From Hyphomicrobiaceae bacterium (lineage in GTDB: Bacteria; Pseudomonadota; Alphaproteobacteria; Rhizobiales; Hyphomicrobiaceae): a stretch of DNA of 64,000 nt. Shown here in pieces: positions 9,597 through 19,072 of the stretch. The stretch is from assembly GCA_013214245.1 (NCBI GenBank), contig JABSQE010000011.1, positions 1-64,000 of the forward strand. The letters are read 5' to 3'. The position numbers and the translations under genes are program-made. Every line of letters begins with the position of its first letter. Positions within the stretch are counted from its first letter, which is position 1. The notes beneath the pieces are model-generated. The model saw nothing but the letters and a program-made list of their open reading frames with translations, was not told the origin of the DNA and did no database searches.

Positions 9597-10118
9597 TTAA
9601 TCTTTAGTGGCAAATAAACCAACCTTTAAGTCATTCGCTGTGTAAATCAATTCGCCATCAGCAAGTAAACGCCCATCTGCAATACCCAATTTAAGCTTTC
9701 GTAGCACAATTCTCTTCAAATCAACTATGTATTCCAATTTTTCTACCGTAGGCAAAACCATTCCGGTAAATTTAACTTCACCCACTCCTAGTGCTCTTCC
9801 ACGCCCAGTTGCCCCAAGCCATCCTAGAAAAAAACCTGTCATCTGCCAAAGTGCATCAAGACCTAGGCAGCCTGGCATTACTGGATCCCCTTTGAAGTGG
9901 CAAGAAAAAAACCACTCACAATCTGGATTGTTAGCCACCTCAAGCTCAGCCACAACCTGTCCTTTTCCAAAAGAACCACCATTGCTTGTTATCGATGTTA
10001 TCCTTTCAAACATCAACATTGGTGGCAGTGGCAACTGCGCGTTTCCCACTCCAAAAAGTTCACCGCGGGCACAGCTGAGGATATCTTCGTAATCGTAACT
10101 CGAATGCCGTTCAGTCAT
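9597..10118 (-). CDS. fabA: 3-hydroxydecanoyl-[acyl-carrier-protein] dehydratase/isomerase
   Basis: Dehydrates 3-hydroxydecanoyl-ACP and isomerises the product to cis-3-decenoyl-ACP, the entry to unsaturated fatty acids. From the ATG at 10118 the product is 173 residues, the family's usual length, beginning MTERHSSYDYEDILSCARGELFG as in other alphaproteobacteria. The active-site His74 (FSCHFKGDPVMPGC) and Asp88 (GLDALWQ) are present. The frame stays open for 31 more codons upstream, but those residues do not look like FabA. In Rhizobiales the iron regulator irr often adjoins fabA; it is not visible here. Confidence 0.94.
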   Translation of the reverse strand: MTERHSSYDYEDILSCARGELFGVGNAQLPLPPMLMFERITSITSNGGSFGKGQVVAELEVANNPDCEWFFSCHFKGDPVMPGCLGLDALWQMTGFFLGWLGATGRGRALGVGEVKFTGMVLPTVEKLEYIVDLKRIVLRKLKLGIADGRLLADGELIYTANDLKVGLFATKD

Positions 10119-10652
10119 AGTGGTTTGCAGTCTGCTTCCCTGCTGACATGTTAAGCCAGCTGTTGTTATATAGATATAAACCTTTATAACACAAATGTTT
10201 AATATCTTCAAAAGTCTCAGCGCAAAACCTTAAAAAGGTTAACGTGATTATTTCTCGTCGCGAACGCAAGTACATTTTACAATATCATGTAAAGTTTTAA
10301 CTTGCGACCTGACTGTGTGCACGATAAACGAATTGTAATCATTAATTTTGCGAAATTTTGTTAGTGTTGCAACGATAACCTGCACCTATCATAACGATAC
10401 ATAAACTAATAAAAGTGTCAGAGTTGAATTTTTTTACGACCGCTTCGCCAGCTTGTCCTAATTTTTTTCATCTGCATGACCTATACAATACTGACTTTAC
10501 CTATTCAAGTGCTATCAGTCATGAATGCAAGAGAGTATTCTAGCACTAGCTAAAGCACTTTTACTATTTGATGTAATCATATATCTATACGAAGTTAGTA
10601 CAAGTTACCACTGTTTGTATAATAAAATAATATATATATTACCTATTAGAGC
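10119..10652. other. Gene-free interval upstream of fabA, with a stem-loop
   Basis: About 530 bases without a gene. An inverted repeat at 10265-10306 pairs CGCAAGT with ACTTGCG and, inside, TTTAC with GTAAA. It lacks a T-run. It may belong to the fabA 5' region (about 150 bases upstream of the start) or be a leftover of a lost neighbour. No irr relic could be read. Confidence 0.45.
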
Positions 10653-11198
10653 TTAACTTATTTCCTCTGATAAATAAACTCCCCATAGTTTCTTTTGAAA
10701 AATGTAACCTGCAAAGTGTCTTATTGTTACAAAACACCACTTTCCATTACAATACTTTACATTAACCAATGCACCGGCTTCCAAACGTGCTATTGTTTCC
10801 GCACCAGTCCTAGCTGAAGATCTTAAAGCTACATAGACAGGTTGTTTTGAGGGTTTATTTGCGTCCCAAGGCATAACAAGTGCTGTACGACGCCTTGATA
10901 AGAGATGTTGTGAAACCCAGCCGCTAGTCCCCTCGACATCGCGTATGCGACGCCATGTTTTATAAGTTTGAATAATCTCCACAGGAAGGCCGGCACGACG
11001 AAAAACCCACCTTTTCGGGTATTGTCGGCCAGGTCCTGTTCTAACGTCTGCAGGACTGGCTTTGAGACTAGCAAATTGAGGTAATTTATCTGCTGTAGAT
11101 CTAATTTCCTGAGGCTGTGCAGTTTCTGCAAGTATAATAAGAAAAATCGAAGCCGACGCAACTAACATACGCCTTCGCCATAGAAAAGAGCTCTCCAT
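10653..11198 (-). CDS. SH3-like domain secreted protein
   Basis: An exported protein with two bacterial SH3-like repeats of the SH3_4 type, found in alphaproteobacterial envelopes; ligand unknown. From the ATG at 11198 the product is 181 residues with a signal peptide (FLWRRRMLVASASIFLIILAETAQPQ). The first SH3 unit is seen in ASPADVRTGPGRQYPKRWVFRRAGLPVEI, then WRRIRDVEGTSGWVSQHLLS. The second is VALRSSARTGAETIARLEAGALVNVKYCNGKWCFV. Other in-frame starts lie at 11240 (AGGA 13 bases before it) and 11309; I chose the one directly before the signal peptide. Its usual neighbour, a 2-hydroxyacid dehydrogenase, is not seen. Confidence 0.8.
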   Translation of the reverse strand: MESSFLWRRRMLVASASIFLIILAETAQPQEIRSTADKLPQFASLKASPADVRTGPGRQYPKRWVFRRAGLPVEIIQTYKTWRRIRDVEGTSGWVSQHLLSRRRTALVMPWDANKPSKQPVYVALRSSARTGAETIARLEAGALVNVKYCNGKWCFVTIRHFAGYIFQKKLWGVYLSEEIS

Positions 11199-12058
11199 TT
11201 TTTGCCATAAAAAAAACACTTGTTTAGAATTTATTTGCATTGTTAGCAATTCATCCTGTTGATTTTTGATGTTTCTATCAGCTGGACTAGCACAACGCGA
11301 ATTTAGCACTTAAGGTTAACGAAGTGTATACAGCATTCTCTTAAAAAGTTTGCTCGCTACTTTAGATCTAATATCATTAATTTGAATAGATAATCAATAA
11401 ATTGGATAGGCTCTAAGAAAAGTCGTATGTCTCTAAAAAAAACCGACGTCATAGCAAATGCATAGTATAAACCGTATCGATTGCCACAAGGTACTGTCTG
11501 AGCTTTAAATGAGTTTCCAGAATGAAGATTTACACTGAATAATGTCTCTATCTGTAACAAGACTGCATATGAAATGTTTATACATAATAATAATAAAAAT
11601 TAAGTTAAATTATGGCTTAATTAATTATAAGCTCACAACTTTGAAGGTGTAAAGTTAATACTTAAGACAGTATTAGTTAATGTCAGATGCAAATCATATG
11701 TAATGAACAAAAGTTAAACTACCATTGTGAAATATAAACCGTGATGGCAAGTTTATCATATTTTTTACTAAGCCGTATGTTGTAGTTCGAATAGTTCGAG
11801 TTTCTCCCAATACTAAATACTGCAATTTATTGATGTGTATACAGCTAAATTAGAAGTTATTCAAAAAATAAAAATTTGCTGTAATTCGCTATACAAAGAT
11901 AGGTATGGATTCTAGGCCAGGCTTAACTTCAATACTACGTTTTACGATTTAGTTGTGAAATCTAGATATGTACTATCAAAGATTAGTATTTTAGGAGTTT
12001 ATTAATTAAACTATTAGAGTTTATTTAAGATACACTGTAAAAGATTTAAATTTTGTAA
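11199..12058. other. Gene-free interval
   Basis: About 860 bases, very AT-rich. A 67-codon minus-strand open frame (11357-11560) has no coding-like features or ribosome binding site. Nothing else recognised. Confidence 0.5.
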
Positions 12059-12550
12059 TTAGTTTTGATCTTCTGGCAATGTGGGCAATGGTTGAACTTC
12101 AATACCTTCTTCCAACAATTCTCGAATCTCTATGTTAGACGCCTTCCCATAAATCCCTCTTTCTTCCGCTTCCTCGTAATGAATTTTACGGGCCTCGATG
12201 GCAAATTCAGAACCTACATAGTCTGCATTTTTTTTGACAAACTCACGTAGTTTTCTGGCAGCAGCCGCAATTCTACGTTTCGTCTTGAATGTTTCATGCT
12301 GTGGGTCAGTCGAAGCTGGTCCAGATGCAATAGCCATTCCCCCTGAGCTATTAAAGTTGGATGATGAGTGTTCTTTTCTATTAGTTTTAACGCCAATGTT
12401 AGGTGCCATAATGGCTTTAGATATTATCGTAGAACCGCACTTCGGACATTTTATAAGGTTACATTTTGATTGTTGTTCGAAGGCCTCGCTATTAGAGAAC
12501 CAAGCTTCAAATGCGTGATCTAAGTCACATTGCAATTTATAGAGGATCAT
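12059..12550 (-). CDS. DUF1178 family protein (zinc-ribbon-like)
   Basis: A 163-residue cytosolic protein of an alpha/betaproteobacterial family of unknown role. It shows the family start MILYKLQCDLDHAFEAWFSNSEAFEQQ, a CPKC half ribbon (with the Cys at position 8 and another near 30 as possible partners), SKAIMAPNIG, and the conserved C-terminal ADYVGSEFAIEARKIHYEEAEERGIYG. In related genomes the order is grxC, a nitrilase-family hydrolase, DUF1178. Here grxC is next upstream but only 243 bases separate them, so the hydrolase gene has gone. Confidence 0.85.
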   Translation of the reverse strand: MILYKLQCDLDHAFEAWFSNSEAFEQQSKCNLIKCPKCGSTIISKAIMAPNIGVKTNRKEHSSSNFNSSGGMAIASGPASTDPQHETFKTKRRIAAAARKLREFVKKNADYVGSEFAIEARKIHYEEAEERGIYGKASNIEIRELLEEGIEVQPLPTLPEDQN

Positions 12551-12793
12551 AGCAAATTTTTGTTTAATCTTTTTATGTTAATTAAAACTTAGGCTTAATC
12601 TGCGCAACTTGCACTATCAGAGTATGATACTAATACCTAATTTTGGCAGTGTCTTAGCACAAAAAGGTGATTATGGTGTTAACTACTCTTTATATATGCA
12701 AATCATTATTAAAAAGTATCTAATTTTTTGATGTAATGACAGTCGTCTAGAAAAAAGAATTGAATCTTTTTAAACTTTAACTTAAAGGAATAA

Positions 12794-13051
12794 TCAATTC
12801 GATAATAGGCAATCGAGCTTGCCTTGTTGCTCCAAGTCACAAAGATCGTCGCATCCTCCTATATGTTGACTTCCGATAAAAATTTGCGGAACAGTGTGTT
12901 TGCCACCAGATAGTTTTTCCATTTCTGTCCGTTTCGATAAATTTTTGCCGACATCGATTTCCTCATATGGTATTCCTTTATTGTCGAGTAAATTTTTAGC
13001 TTTATAACAGAACGGACAAGATGTTGTAAGATAAATTACGATCTTCTGCAT
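12794..13051 (-). CDS. grxC: Glutaredoxin 3
   Basis: Small dithiol glutaredoxin (85 residues, usual length) using glutathione to reduce protein disulfides and ribonucleotide reductase. The redox site is Cys12-Pro-Phe-Cys15 (TTSCPFCYKAK), and the cis-Pro and glutathione-binding motif TVPQIFIGSQHIGGCDDL is intact. AGGGT precedes the ATG. Upstream of the DUF1178 gene on the same strand, with the usual nitrilase gene between them missing. Confidence 0.93.
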   Translation of the reverse strand: MQKIVIYLTTSCPFCYKAKNLLDNKGIPYEEIDVGKNLSKRTEMEKLSGGKHTVPQIFIGSQHIGGCDDLCDLEQQGKLDCLLSN

Positions 13052-14029
13052 TTTTGGATACCCTAATTTTATATTTCGCTTGTGATCTTGATAGTTTGTT
13101 TTCGAATACTTCGTGTTATTATTTGTCGTTAATACTTAATATGGGCAGCTCAATACTGACACGTAACGAAGAACAAACTACCTATCGCAAAACTAAAGAT
13201 TTCGTTATGTCAATCACATTGTTGTATTCCTTATTGTTACTTTTATCCAGCAAATATTAAATTGCTGGTCCTTATTTGGTCGAATGTTGTTGGATTTAGA
13301 CTAAGATCATTTTTCGGCTAAGCCTAAACTTAAGCCGTTATTCCATAACATCCAAGACTTAAAGTGTATTTTTTTAAATATGTGTTGATTTTAAATAGCA
13401 AATCACTAATTAGGTATACCTAACGATTGACATAAAACAGCTTTGTTGAGATCAATCCATTATAATAAAGAATAAGCCATTCAAGATTAGTTAGAAAATT
13501 GTAACCTTAAAAGAATTTATTTACACTGTCGCGCGAGACAGTTAATATGTAGCTTTGTGCTTTTCAGAACCTATATTTTTGTTTGTTTAAATAAAGTTTT
13601 CGATCAGAAATCGACAATTGATATGACTAGATGGTTTAAACACGCAACGCTTTAAAAAGGTCTGAAAACAGATTATGAATTCTTTAATTAACAACTCTAA
13701 TAAAACATACGGTAAGTTTAAGTTGCTAGCTCGAATTGTATGCTTGTTAAAAGTTTTTTTTGTGGTTGAGCGACTTTGAAAATGAACGCAAGCAAATTTA
13801 ATGGGGTCTAACTTTGCAAAGATACTTTTTGATCTATTTAGATTATTACAAGCATAAATTTTTAGAAACTAGACTATTATGCTTTAACACTTAACCTTTT
13901 GAAAGAAATATTATCAAACGCATACCACAATATTGATGTTGTGTAATGGCTCACTTAATGATATGGGAATGGCTGACAGTTGGAATTCAGCTCTTAAGGT
14001 CTCAACTCTCTAATACTATCAAGTAATGC
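13052..14029. other. Gene-free interval between grxC and the UbiH-like gene
   Basis: About 980 bases. A plus-strand frame at 13054-13260 starts at TTG and has no family likeness. comF often adjoins grxC in related genomes; no relic could be read. No RNA gene seen. Confidence 0.45.
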
Positions 14030-15244
14030 TTATAATTTGCGCATCAATTCTGGCACTCTAGTCGTGCCTGAAAAACCGGCACGCATAAGCATGCGTTTAA
14101 GTGAAGGCACACTCTCTACAAAATAAGAAAGACCGCTTCGTATGATGTGTAAACCTGGCCAAGTACTTGTTAATGAACGATTTAGCGCATCGATGCCCCA
14201 GACTCTAAGTCGTATGTCAAAAGCACGATGGTCTTGATATTGTTGTAATGTTCCTGATGCACCTATATCTAAGCCGCTCTCCCCAGCATGAGTAAGAACT
14301 TCTGTTAATATGGCGACATCACGAAATGAGAGATTCAGTCCTTGCGCTCCAATTGGAGGGAATGCGTGCCCCGCCTCGCCAATTAGAGCGGTTCTGTTCG
14401 AGATAAGCTTGTTCGCCGTAAGCGTTGCAAGTGAAAATTGATGACGTACTTCAAGATTCTTTATTCCTCCAAGCACTCCATGTAATTGCTTTTCCAGCTG
14501 AGCTACAAAGGCATCGTCATTTAATAACAAAGCCTTCCGTATAGCTCCAATTGTATCGACCCAAACTAAACTAGATTTATTGCCTGGTAATGGGACTACG
14601 GTCAACGGTCCGCCTGGACGGTGAAATTCAGAAGAAATGTTATAGTGTGGCCGCGAATGTTGAAATATGGTTGTAAGGGCAGACTGCATGTACGATATCT
14701 TGTGTGCTTTCAAGCCAGTTGTTTCACGCACAATTGAATGTTGACCATCAGCCGCAATTAAAAGTTTGGCTCGTAGTGTGCTGCCCGTGCTATCTTTGAC
14801 AATTACTTCTTCATTTTCAACTTTTGTGGAGACCACATTAGTGCCTAAAACGAGTTGACAGCAGTCTAAGTTTGAATTCGCAATAGAAAGATGTTCAACA
14901 AGCTTAGAATTAGGTACATTCCAACCTAAAGCCTGCAAGCCCAATAAATTCGCGTTAAACACCATTTCTGGACCGCGCAGTAAATGCTTCATATCATCGA
15001 CAATACGGATAGCGTCTATTCGCGCGCAGTAATTGTTCAGGTCAGACCAAATACCCAGATTATCAAGCATTACTATGCTATCGTTAAAAAGGGCAGCAGT
15101 CCTGGTATCTAGTGATTCCTTAGCAAGTTTAGGTAGCTTTCCGCAAATTGCTACGTTGAAACCAGCATGTCCCAAAGTAAGGCCTGCTAAAAGGCCTGCC
15201 GGCCCTGCACCGACAATAACAATATCATAGGACTTAATAGTCAT
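14030..15244 (-). CDS. UbiH/UbiF/Coq6-family FAD-dependent hydroxylase
   Basis: Flavin monooxygenase that most likely hydroxylates the ring of a ubiquinone precursor. The 404 residues show the N-terminal dinucleotide fold (DIVIVGAGPAGLLAGLTLGHAG), the internal ADGQHS motif (LLIAADGQHSIVRE) and the second FAD motif ALIGEAGHAFPPIGAQGLNLSFRD that defines the UbiH/Coq6 family. AGAGG lies before the ATG. Alphaproteobacteria use UbiH, UbiF, UbiL or UbiM types that are hard to tell apart by eye, so I give no symbol. Monocistronic, with gaps on both sides. Confidence 0.88.
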   Translation of the reverse strand: MTIKSYDIVIVGAGPAGLLAGLTLGHAGFNVAICGKLPKLAKESLDTRTAALFNDSIVMLDNLGIWSDLNNYCARIDAIRIVDDMKHLLRGPEMVFNANLLGLQALGWNVPNSKLVEHLSIANSNLDCCQLVLGTNVVSTKVENEEVIVKDSTGSTLRAKLLIAADGQHSIVRETTGLKAHKISYMQSALTTIFQHSRPHYNISSEFHRPGGPLTVVPLPGNKSSLVWVDTIGAIRKALLLNDDAFVAQLEKQLHGVLGGIKNLEVRHQFSLATLTANKLISNRTALIGEAGHAFPPIGAQGLNLSFRDVAILTEVLTHAGESGLDIGASGTLQQYQDHRAFDIRLRVWGIDALNRSLTSTWPGLHIIRSGLSYFVESVPSLKRMLMRAGFSGTTRVPELMRKL

Positions 15245-15894
15245 AAACTAAAGTGCCTCTGCAAGTAAAATAAGGCGCATAAATCGCTGAAAAGCAATAA
15301 ACTACTATTGGAGGGGGGGCAAGTTTTTTTTACAAAAGATATATCTTTGATATAGAAGAAAATTGAATCTGTAAATATTTAATGATTTAAATTACGCTGC
15401 GTTTATTCTTGTTAACCTTTGCATATTACAACAGTTAATTAAAATCTATGTGTATTCTTGAAACAATGTCACAAAATAATGCGTTTTTACTCAACCTCGT
15501 GGGATTAAGTTTGTGCTTAAAGAGGGAAGGCGACATTGAGGTGTGTCTTTGAAAAGAATTATTAGCGTAAGGGCACCCTAAAGTTAATGGACTCAGTTTT
15601 AATCTGATAATAATGTTAGGATTAGCCTCAAGTCGGTGAGGATATATTTTTTGTGTGTAGATTGTATCCTCGCAAGCAATAATTTAATAGGTTTGTGGGC
15701 AAATCAACCGAACACCATGATTAAGGTTGCGATCCGGAAGTATCTTCGGCTAAAGATATTCTCAGATTTATCGTACGAGACTGAATAATAATAATATGTC
15801 ATAATGCGATCTGCCTCAGCACAAAGCTTAGGCTGCGATATATCAGATAGTTTTGCTGAGAGGGTCCTGTGGCGTTGTCCAACGGAGTAGAGGT
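15245..15894. other. Leader and gene-free interval before the first porin
   Basis: About 650 bases between a minus-strand gene and the plus-strand porin, so it must hold both promoters. A hairpin at 15737-15761 pairs GAA-TATCTT with AAGATATTC around CGGCTA, with one bulged G, about 135 bases before the porin start; it could lie in a long 5' untranslated region. A run of eight G occurs near 15311. Confidence 0.45.
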
Positions 15895-17037
15895 ATGATC
15901 GGAGGACTGGTTAAGTCATCAGGCCGCATTGCGCTCGTAATTGCGGCTTGTCTTTTGTTTAATAGTGTCTTAGTGAAAGCTGCTGATCTTGGTGGTGATT
16001 GCTGTGCAGATTTGGAAGAGCGAGTTGCTGAGCTGGAATCAACCACAGCTCGTAAGGGTAATAGAAAAATCTCATTGACAGTTTATGGGCAGGTTAATCG
16101 TGCTATAGTCTGGCATGATGATGAAAATGCTAAAGGTCACTTTCAATCGCGTGATAATAACGGTCGTTCAGGTAGCCGATTTGGCTTTAAAGGTAGAGCC
16201 AATATAAATGCTGATTTGACCGCAGGCTACAGAATGGAAATTGGAGTTGATAATAGCGACAAAGCTAATGATGGCTCGGTAGAATATCGCCACACCATGG
16301 TTTATTTACAGAGTAAGGCCTTGGGTACGATTAAGTTAGGGCGCACTAGTTCTGCTACTGATGGTATTGCGGAAATCGCCCTGGAGAGTGCCATTTCTCA
16401 ATATTCATGTGAGGAATTGCAAGATGTAATAACTAATTGCAGTACCTCTAGCATCGATGGATCACGAGAGCGAGGAGTTCACTACGTATCGCCAACATTC
16501 GCTGGCTTTTCTGTAAGTGCGTCTTGGTTTCACGATGACTCTCCAGACATAAAAAATGACGATGGTTACAGTGCAGCTCTACGGTATGCGGGTGAGTTTG
16601 GTGCAATTCGTATTGCAGCTGGCATTGGTTATCAGAATAAAGAAGATGGTTCAAACGTTGGTGATGGGACTGACACAAAAACTATTTCTGGTTCTGCATC
16701 CGTGATGCATGTTCCATCTGGTATATTTCTCAACACCGTTTACGGGGTTATTGACACAGCTGCGGATGAGCAGATTGCTTACTATATCTCCGGCGGGATT
16801 AAAGGTAAGTGGTTATTGGCTGGCTCAACAACGTTTGAAATTGGCTATGGTGCTAGTGAAAGCAATAATTATGATTCTGAGCCAATGAATATAACAGCTG
16901 GTGTTTCCCAAGAAATTGATGCGGCAGCGATGGATGTGTACCTGATTTATCAATATAACGACGCTGATATCATGCCCTCTAACACTCTGACAAATGAATC
17001 TAACGCCATAACGGCAGGTGCTCGTATTAAATTCTGA
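15895..17037 (+). CDS. Outer-membrane porin, copy 1
   Basis: A general diffusion porin of the alphaproteobacterial type, forming outer-membrane beta-barrels. From the ATG at 15895, behind GGAGTAGAGGT, the product is 380 residues. It has a signal peptide ending near KAADLGGDCC, then the characteristic segment DCCADLEERVAELESTTARK, a short coiled coil that helps trimerisation in the family, then a series of beta-strands (LTVYGQVNRAIVWHD, GSRFGFKGRANI, TIKLGRTSSATDG, GVHYVSPTFAGFSVSAS) and a C-terminal aromatic residue (ARIKF) used by the Bam complex. The frame extends 14 codons upstream to a TTG, disfavoured. A paralog lies 0.75 kb downstream. A clear terminator follows. Confidence 0.93.
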   Translation: MIGGLVKSSGRIALVIAACLLFNSVLVKAADLGGDCCADLEERVAELESTTARKGNRKISLTVYGQVNRAIVWHDDENAKGHFQSRDNNGRSGSRFGFKGRANINADLTAGYRMEIGVDNSDKANDGSVEYRHTMVYLQSKALGTIKLGRTSSATDGIAEIALESAISQYSCEELQDVITNCSTSSIDGSRERGVHYVSPTFAGFSVSASWFHDDSPDIKNDDGYSAALRYAGEFGAIRIAAGIGYQNKEDGSNVGDGTDTKTISGSASVMHVPSGIFLNTVYGVIDTAADEQIAYYISGGIKGKWLLAGSTTFEIGYGASESNNYDSEPMNITAGVSQEIDAAAMDVYLIYQYNDADIMPSNTLTNESNAITAGARIKF

Positions 17038-17068
17038 CATAGAAGTAATTATTTCTGTTTCTTAATAG

Positions 17069-17096
17069 AGGGTTGCTTGGTTAGGGCAACCCTTTT
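17069..17096 (+). terminator. Terminator of porin 1
   Basis: Perfect 8 bp stem AGGGTTGC (17069-17076) with GCAACCCT (17086-17093), nine-base loop, then TTTT, 31 bases after the stop. A typical factor-independent terminator. Confidence 0.85.
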
Positions 17097-17781
17097 GCAT
17101 ATGTCAGTGGCAATTTTCTCAATTGCTTTAAGTTTAGGTTATACTGATTTGGAAGCTTCTAAAAATCTTGTTCGCACTTTGAATTTATTCATACATGTAA
17201 GTTGATTGCCTAGTGAAAATCCCTAATTAAAAAGCACCATTAAAGTCCTAGTCCGATATCATGATACAAAAAATCTGTATTCTAATTCCTCGTAGTGCAT
17301 TCACTTGTTCTGACTTTTGCTCAAGTTGCAATGAATAGTTCTTTTATGATTTTTACATACAATGCAGAACATACCAGTTAGCTTCTGCAGCTTTTTTCGC
17401 GTAAAATGACGAAAAAGTGTTGCGAGAATGCAACTTTGCTGTGAATTGACCTTAATTAGTTGTATGCGATATTTGCGTTGATGAGATTCCTAGCATACAT
17501 ATACTATTAGTAGTGAGTCGTGCGGTCGAATCCCGCGAGGGGTCTGCAACATAGAACGCATATTTAAAGTTCCGAGCATTTAGCGTTTTCGCAGCAGAGA
17601 GCATGTCCGGTGGTTAATTGAGCCGCACGAAGTTTTTCGCGTCAGTCGTGAGTTTGTATCGCGTCCGGTCAGAACTGTGTGCGCACACGCGCGTGCGTAC
17701 CGTTGTGTCCGGGCACGGGCTGTCGCCGGACAGCGCGTGGTGCTTTCTGCAATAACTGCAACCACAGACGTGGAGAATATT
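17097..17781 (+). promoter_or_regulatory. Intergenic region and GC-rich structured leader of porin 2
   Basis: The left 400 bases are ordinary AT-rich sequence. From about 17515 to the start at 17782 the composition becomes clearly GC-rich. Inverted repeats are dense: TGTCCGG (17706-17712) with CCGGACA (17726-17732), and the competing GCTGTC (17719-17724) with GACAGC (17729-17734) around GCCG. GTGTGCGCACAC near 17677 is a perfect palindrome. Alternative pairings share bases 17729-17732. This is probably a transcribed leader with regulatory structure; no known riboswitch is recognised. Confidence 0.5.
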
Positions 17782-19023
17782 ATGACTGGGGGACTTGTGA
17801 AGTCTATAAGCCGTATGGCCATTGCCACCGCTGCTGGTGCAATGTTTGCTGCGGCCGGTTACGCTGCTGATTTGGGTGGCGATTGCTGTGCAGATCTTGA
17901 AGAGCGTATTGCGGAGTTGGAAGCCACCTCTGCACGTAAAGGTAATCGCCGTGTTTCGTTGGCTGTGTCAGGTCACGTGAACGAAGCGATAGTTTTCTGG
18001 GAAGTAGATGGTGCGGCTGAGAATAATGATACGAATACTTCATTCGTATCACACAATGCGTCGCGTTCTCGTTTTCGTTTTGATGGCGAAGCTATAATTA
18101 CACCTGATTGGTCTGCAGGTTTCCTAATGGAGTTCGGCGTTCGCCGTAACGATTCATCTGCTGTCGACCAAGATACGCCTGTTGCGTCAAAAGGGTTGGA
18201 TGTGCGCCACGAAGCGCTTTATCTGAAGTCTAAACGGTTTGGTACTGTGTGGTTGGGCTGGACATCAGCGGCAACCGACGGTATTACTGAGATTTGTCTG
18301 GGTTGTGGTTTGGGTAACGGGCCAGACTACAGCGATGATATGGGCGGCTTGAAAGCTGGCGGAGATGTTACTTTTGCTCAACATGGTGGCGCTTCAGTTG
18401 CGTTTGCGGGTGAGGGTGATCGTCGAGATGTAGTTCGCTATATTTCTCCGACATTTATCGGTTTTGCTTTTTCTGCCTCCACTGGCGGTGACGACTATTG
18501 GGATGCTGCTCTTACTTATGGTCGAGAAGTTAAAGGTATTCGTCTAGCTTTTGGAGTTGGCTATTCTCAAGATACAGATGGGAGTGCAGCTAACAGCTCT
18601 GTGTCAGGTGCTTCCTGCACTAATAAAAATGCAGATGGTGAGCGCGACTGTCGTTCGCTCGGGTTATCCGGTAGTTTGATGCACTTACCCTCTGGTGTCT
18701 ACATTGCTTCTGCGTTTGGTATGAATGAGGATGGTTTAGCAAATTCTGGTGAGGATACCAACACTGGTTGGCATGTCACAGCTGGTGTTAACCGAAAGTT
18801 TAGCCCTTTAGGTAAGACAAATCTTTGGGCGATGTACACTACTAATGAAAGAGAGATTGGTCAAGACTCTAGTCTCGATGTGTACGGTGTAGGCGTAGAG
18901 CAGAAAATTGATGCGGCTGCTATGGATCTGTATCTTTGGTACAAACATATGGATGCTGAGCTAGGTGGTAATGACAACGGTACTCTTGATCAAATTGTAC
19001 TTGGTTCTCGCATTAAGTTTTAA
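17782..19023 (+). CDS. Outer-membrane porin, copy 2
   Basis: Second porin of the same family, 413 residues from the ATG at 17782 (GGAG seven bases upstream). Signal peptide MTGGLVKSISRMAIATAAGA... then AADLGGDCCADLEERIAELE, almost identical to copy 1 in the first 60 residues; the barrel region is longer and more diverged, with extra loops (for example the Cys-containing loop SGASCTNKNADGERDC). It ends in GSRIKF. Base composition is visibly richer in G+C than its neighbours, which suits a highly expressed gene. A GTG 35 codons upstream is in frame but would precede the signal peptide. Tandem duplication followed by divergence is likely. Confidence 0.94.
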   Translation: MTGGLVKSISRMAIATAAGAMFAAAGYAADLGGDCCADLEERIAELEATSARKGNRRVSLAVSGHVNEAIVFWEVDGAAENNDTNTSFVSHNASRSRFRFDGEAIITPDWSAGFLMEFGVRRNDSSAVDQDTPVASKGLDVRHEALYLKSKRFGTVWLGWTSAATDGITEICLGCGLGNGPDYSDDMGGLKAGGDVTFAQHGGASVAFAGEGDRRDVVRYISPTFIGFAFSASTGGDDYWDAALTYGREVKGIRLAFGVGYSQDTDGSAANSSVSGASCTNKNADGERDCRSLGLSGSLMHLPSGVYIASAFGMNEDGLANSGEDTNTGWHVTAGVNRKFSPLGKTNLWAMYTTNEREIGQDSSLDVYGVGVEQKIDAAAMDLYLWYKHMDAELGGNDNGTLDQIVLGSRIKF

Positions 19024-19044
19024 TATTATAGTAGTTGTAATTAT

Positions 19045-19072
19045 AACAGGGACGCTTGCGTCCCTGTTTTTT
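19045..19072 (+). terminator. Terminator of porin 2
   Basis: Ten base pair stem AACAGGGACG (19045-19054) with CGTCCCTGTT (19059-19068) around CTTG, followed by a T-run. Strong factor-independent terminator 21 bases after the stop. Confidence 0.92.

Noticed and set aside
13054..13260. 68-codon plus-strand frame after grxC
   Set aside because: TTG start on the opposite strand to grxC's leader, no ribosome site, no family likeness.
15724..15770. Likeness between the porin 1 leader and the 35.95 kb island (shared TTCGGCTAA, CCGG)
   Set aside because: The island reads as a yqgE fossil, the porin leader does not, and a third TTCGGCTAA occurs near 13.31 kb, so the match is probably chance.
17515..17545. 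tRNA T-arm-like stretch GCGGTCGAATCCCGC before porin 2
   Set aside because: The loop lacks TTC, the stem has mismatches, and no matching acceptor, D or anticodon arm lies upstream.
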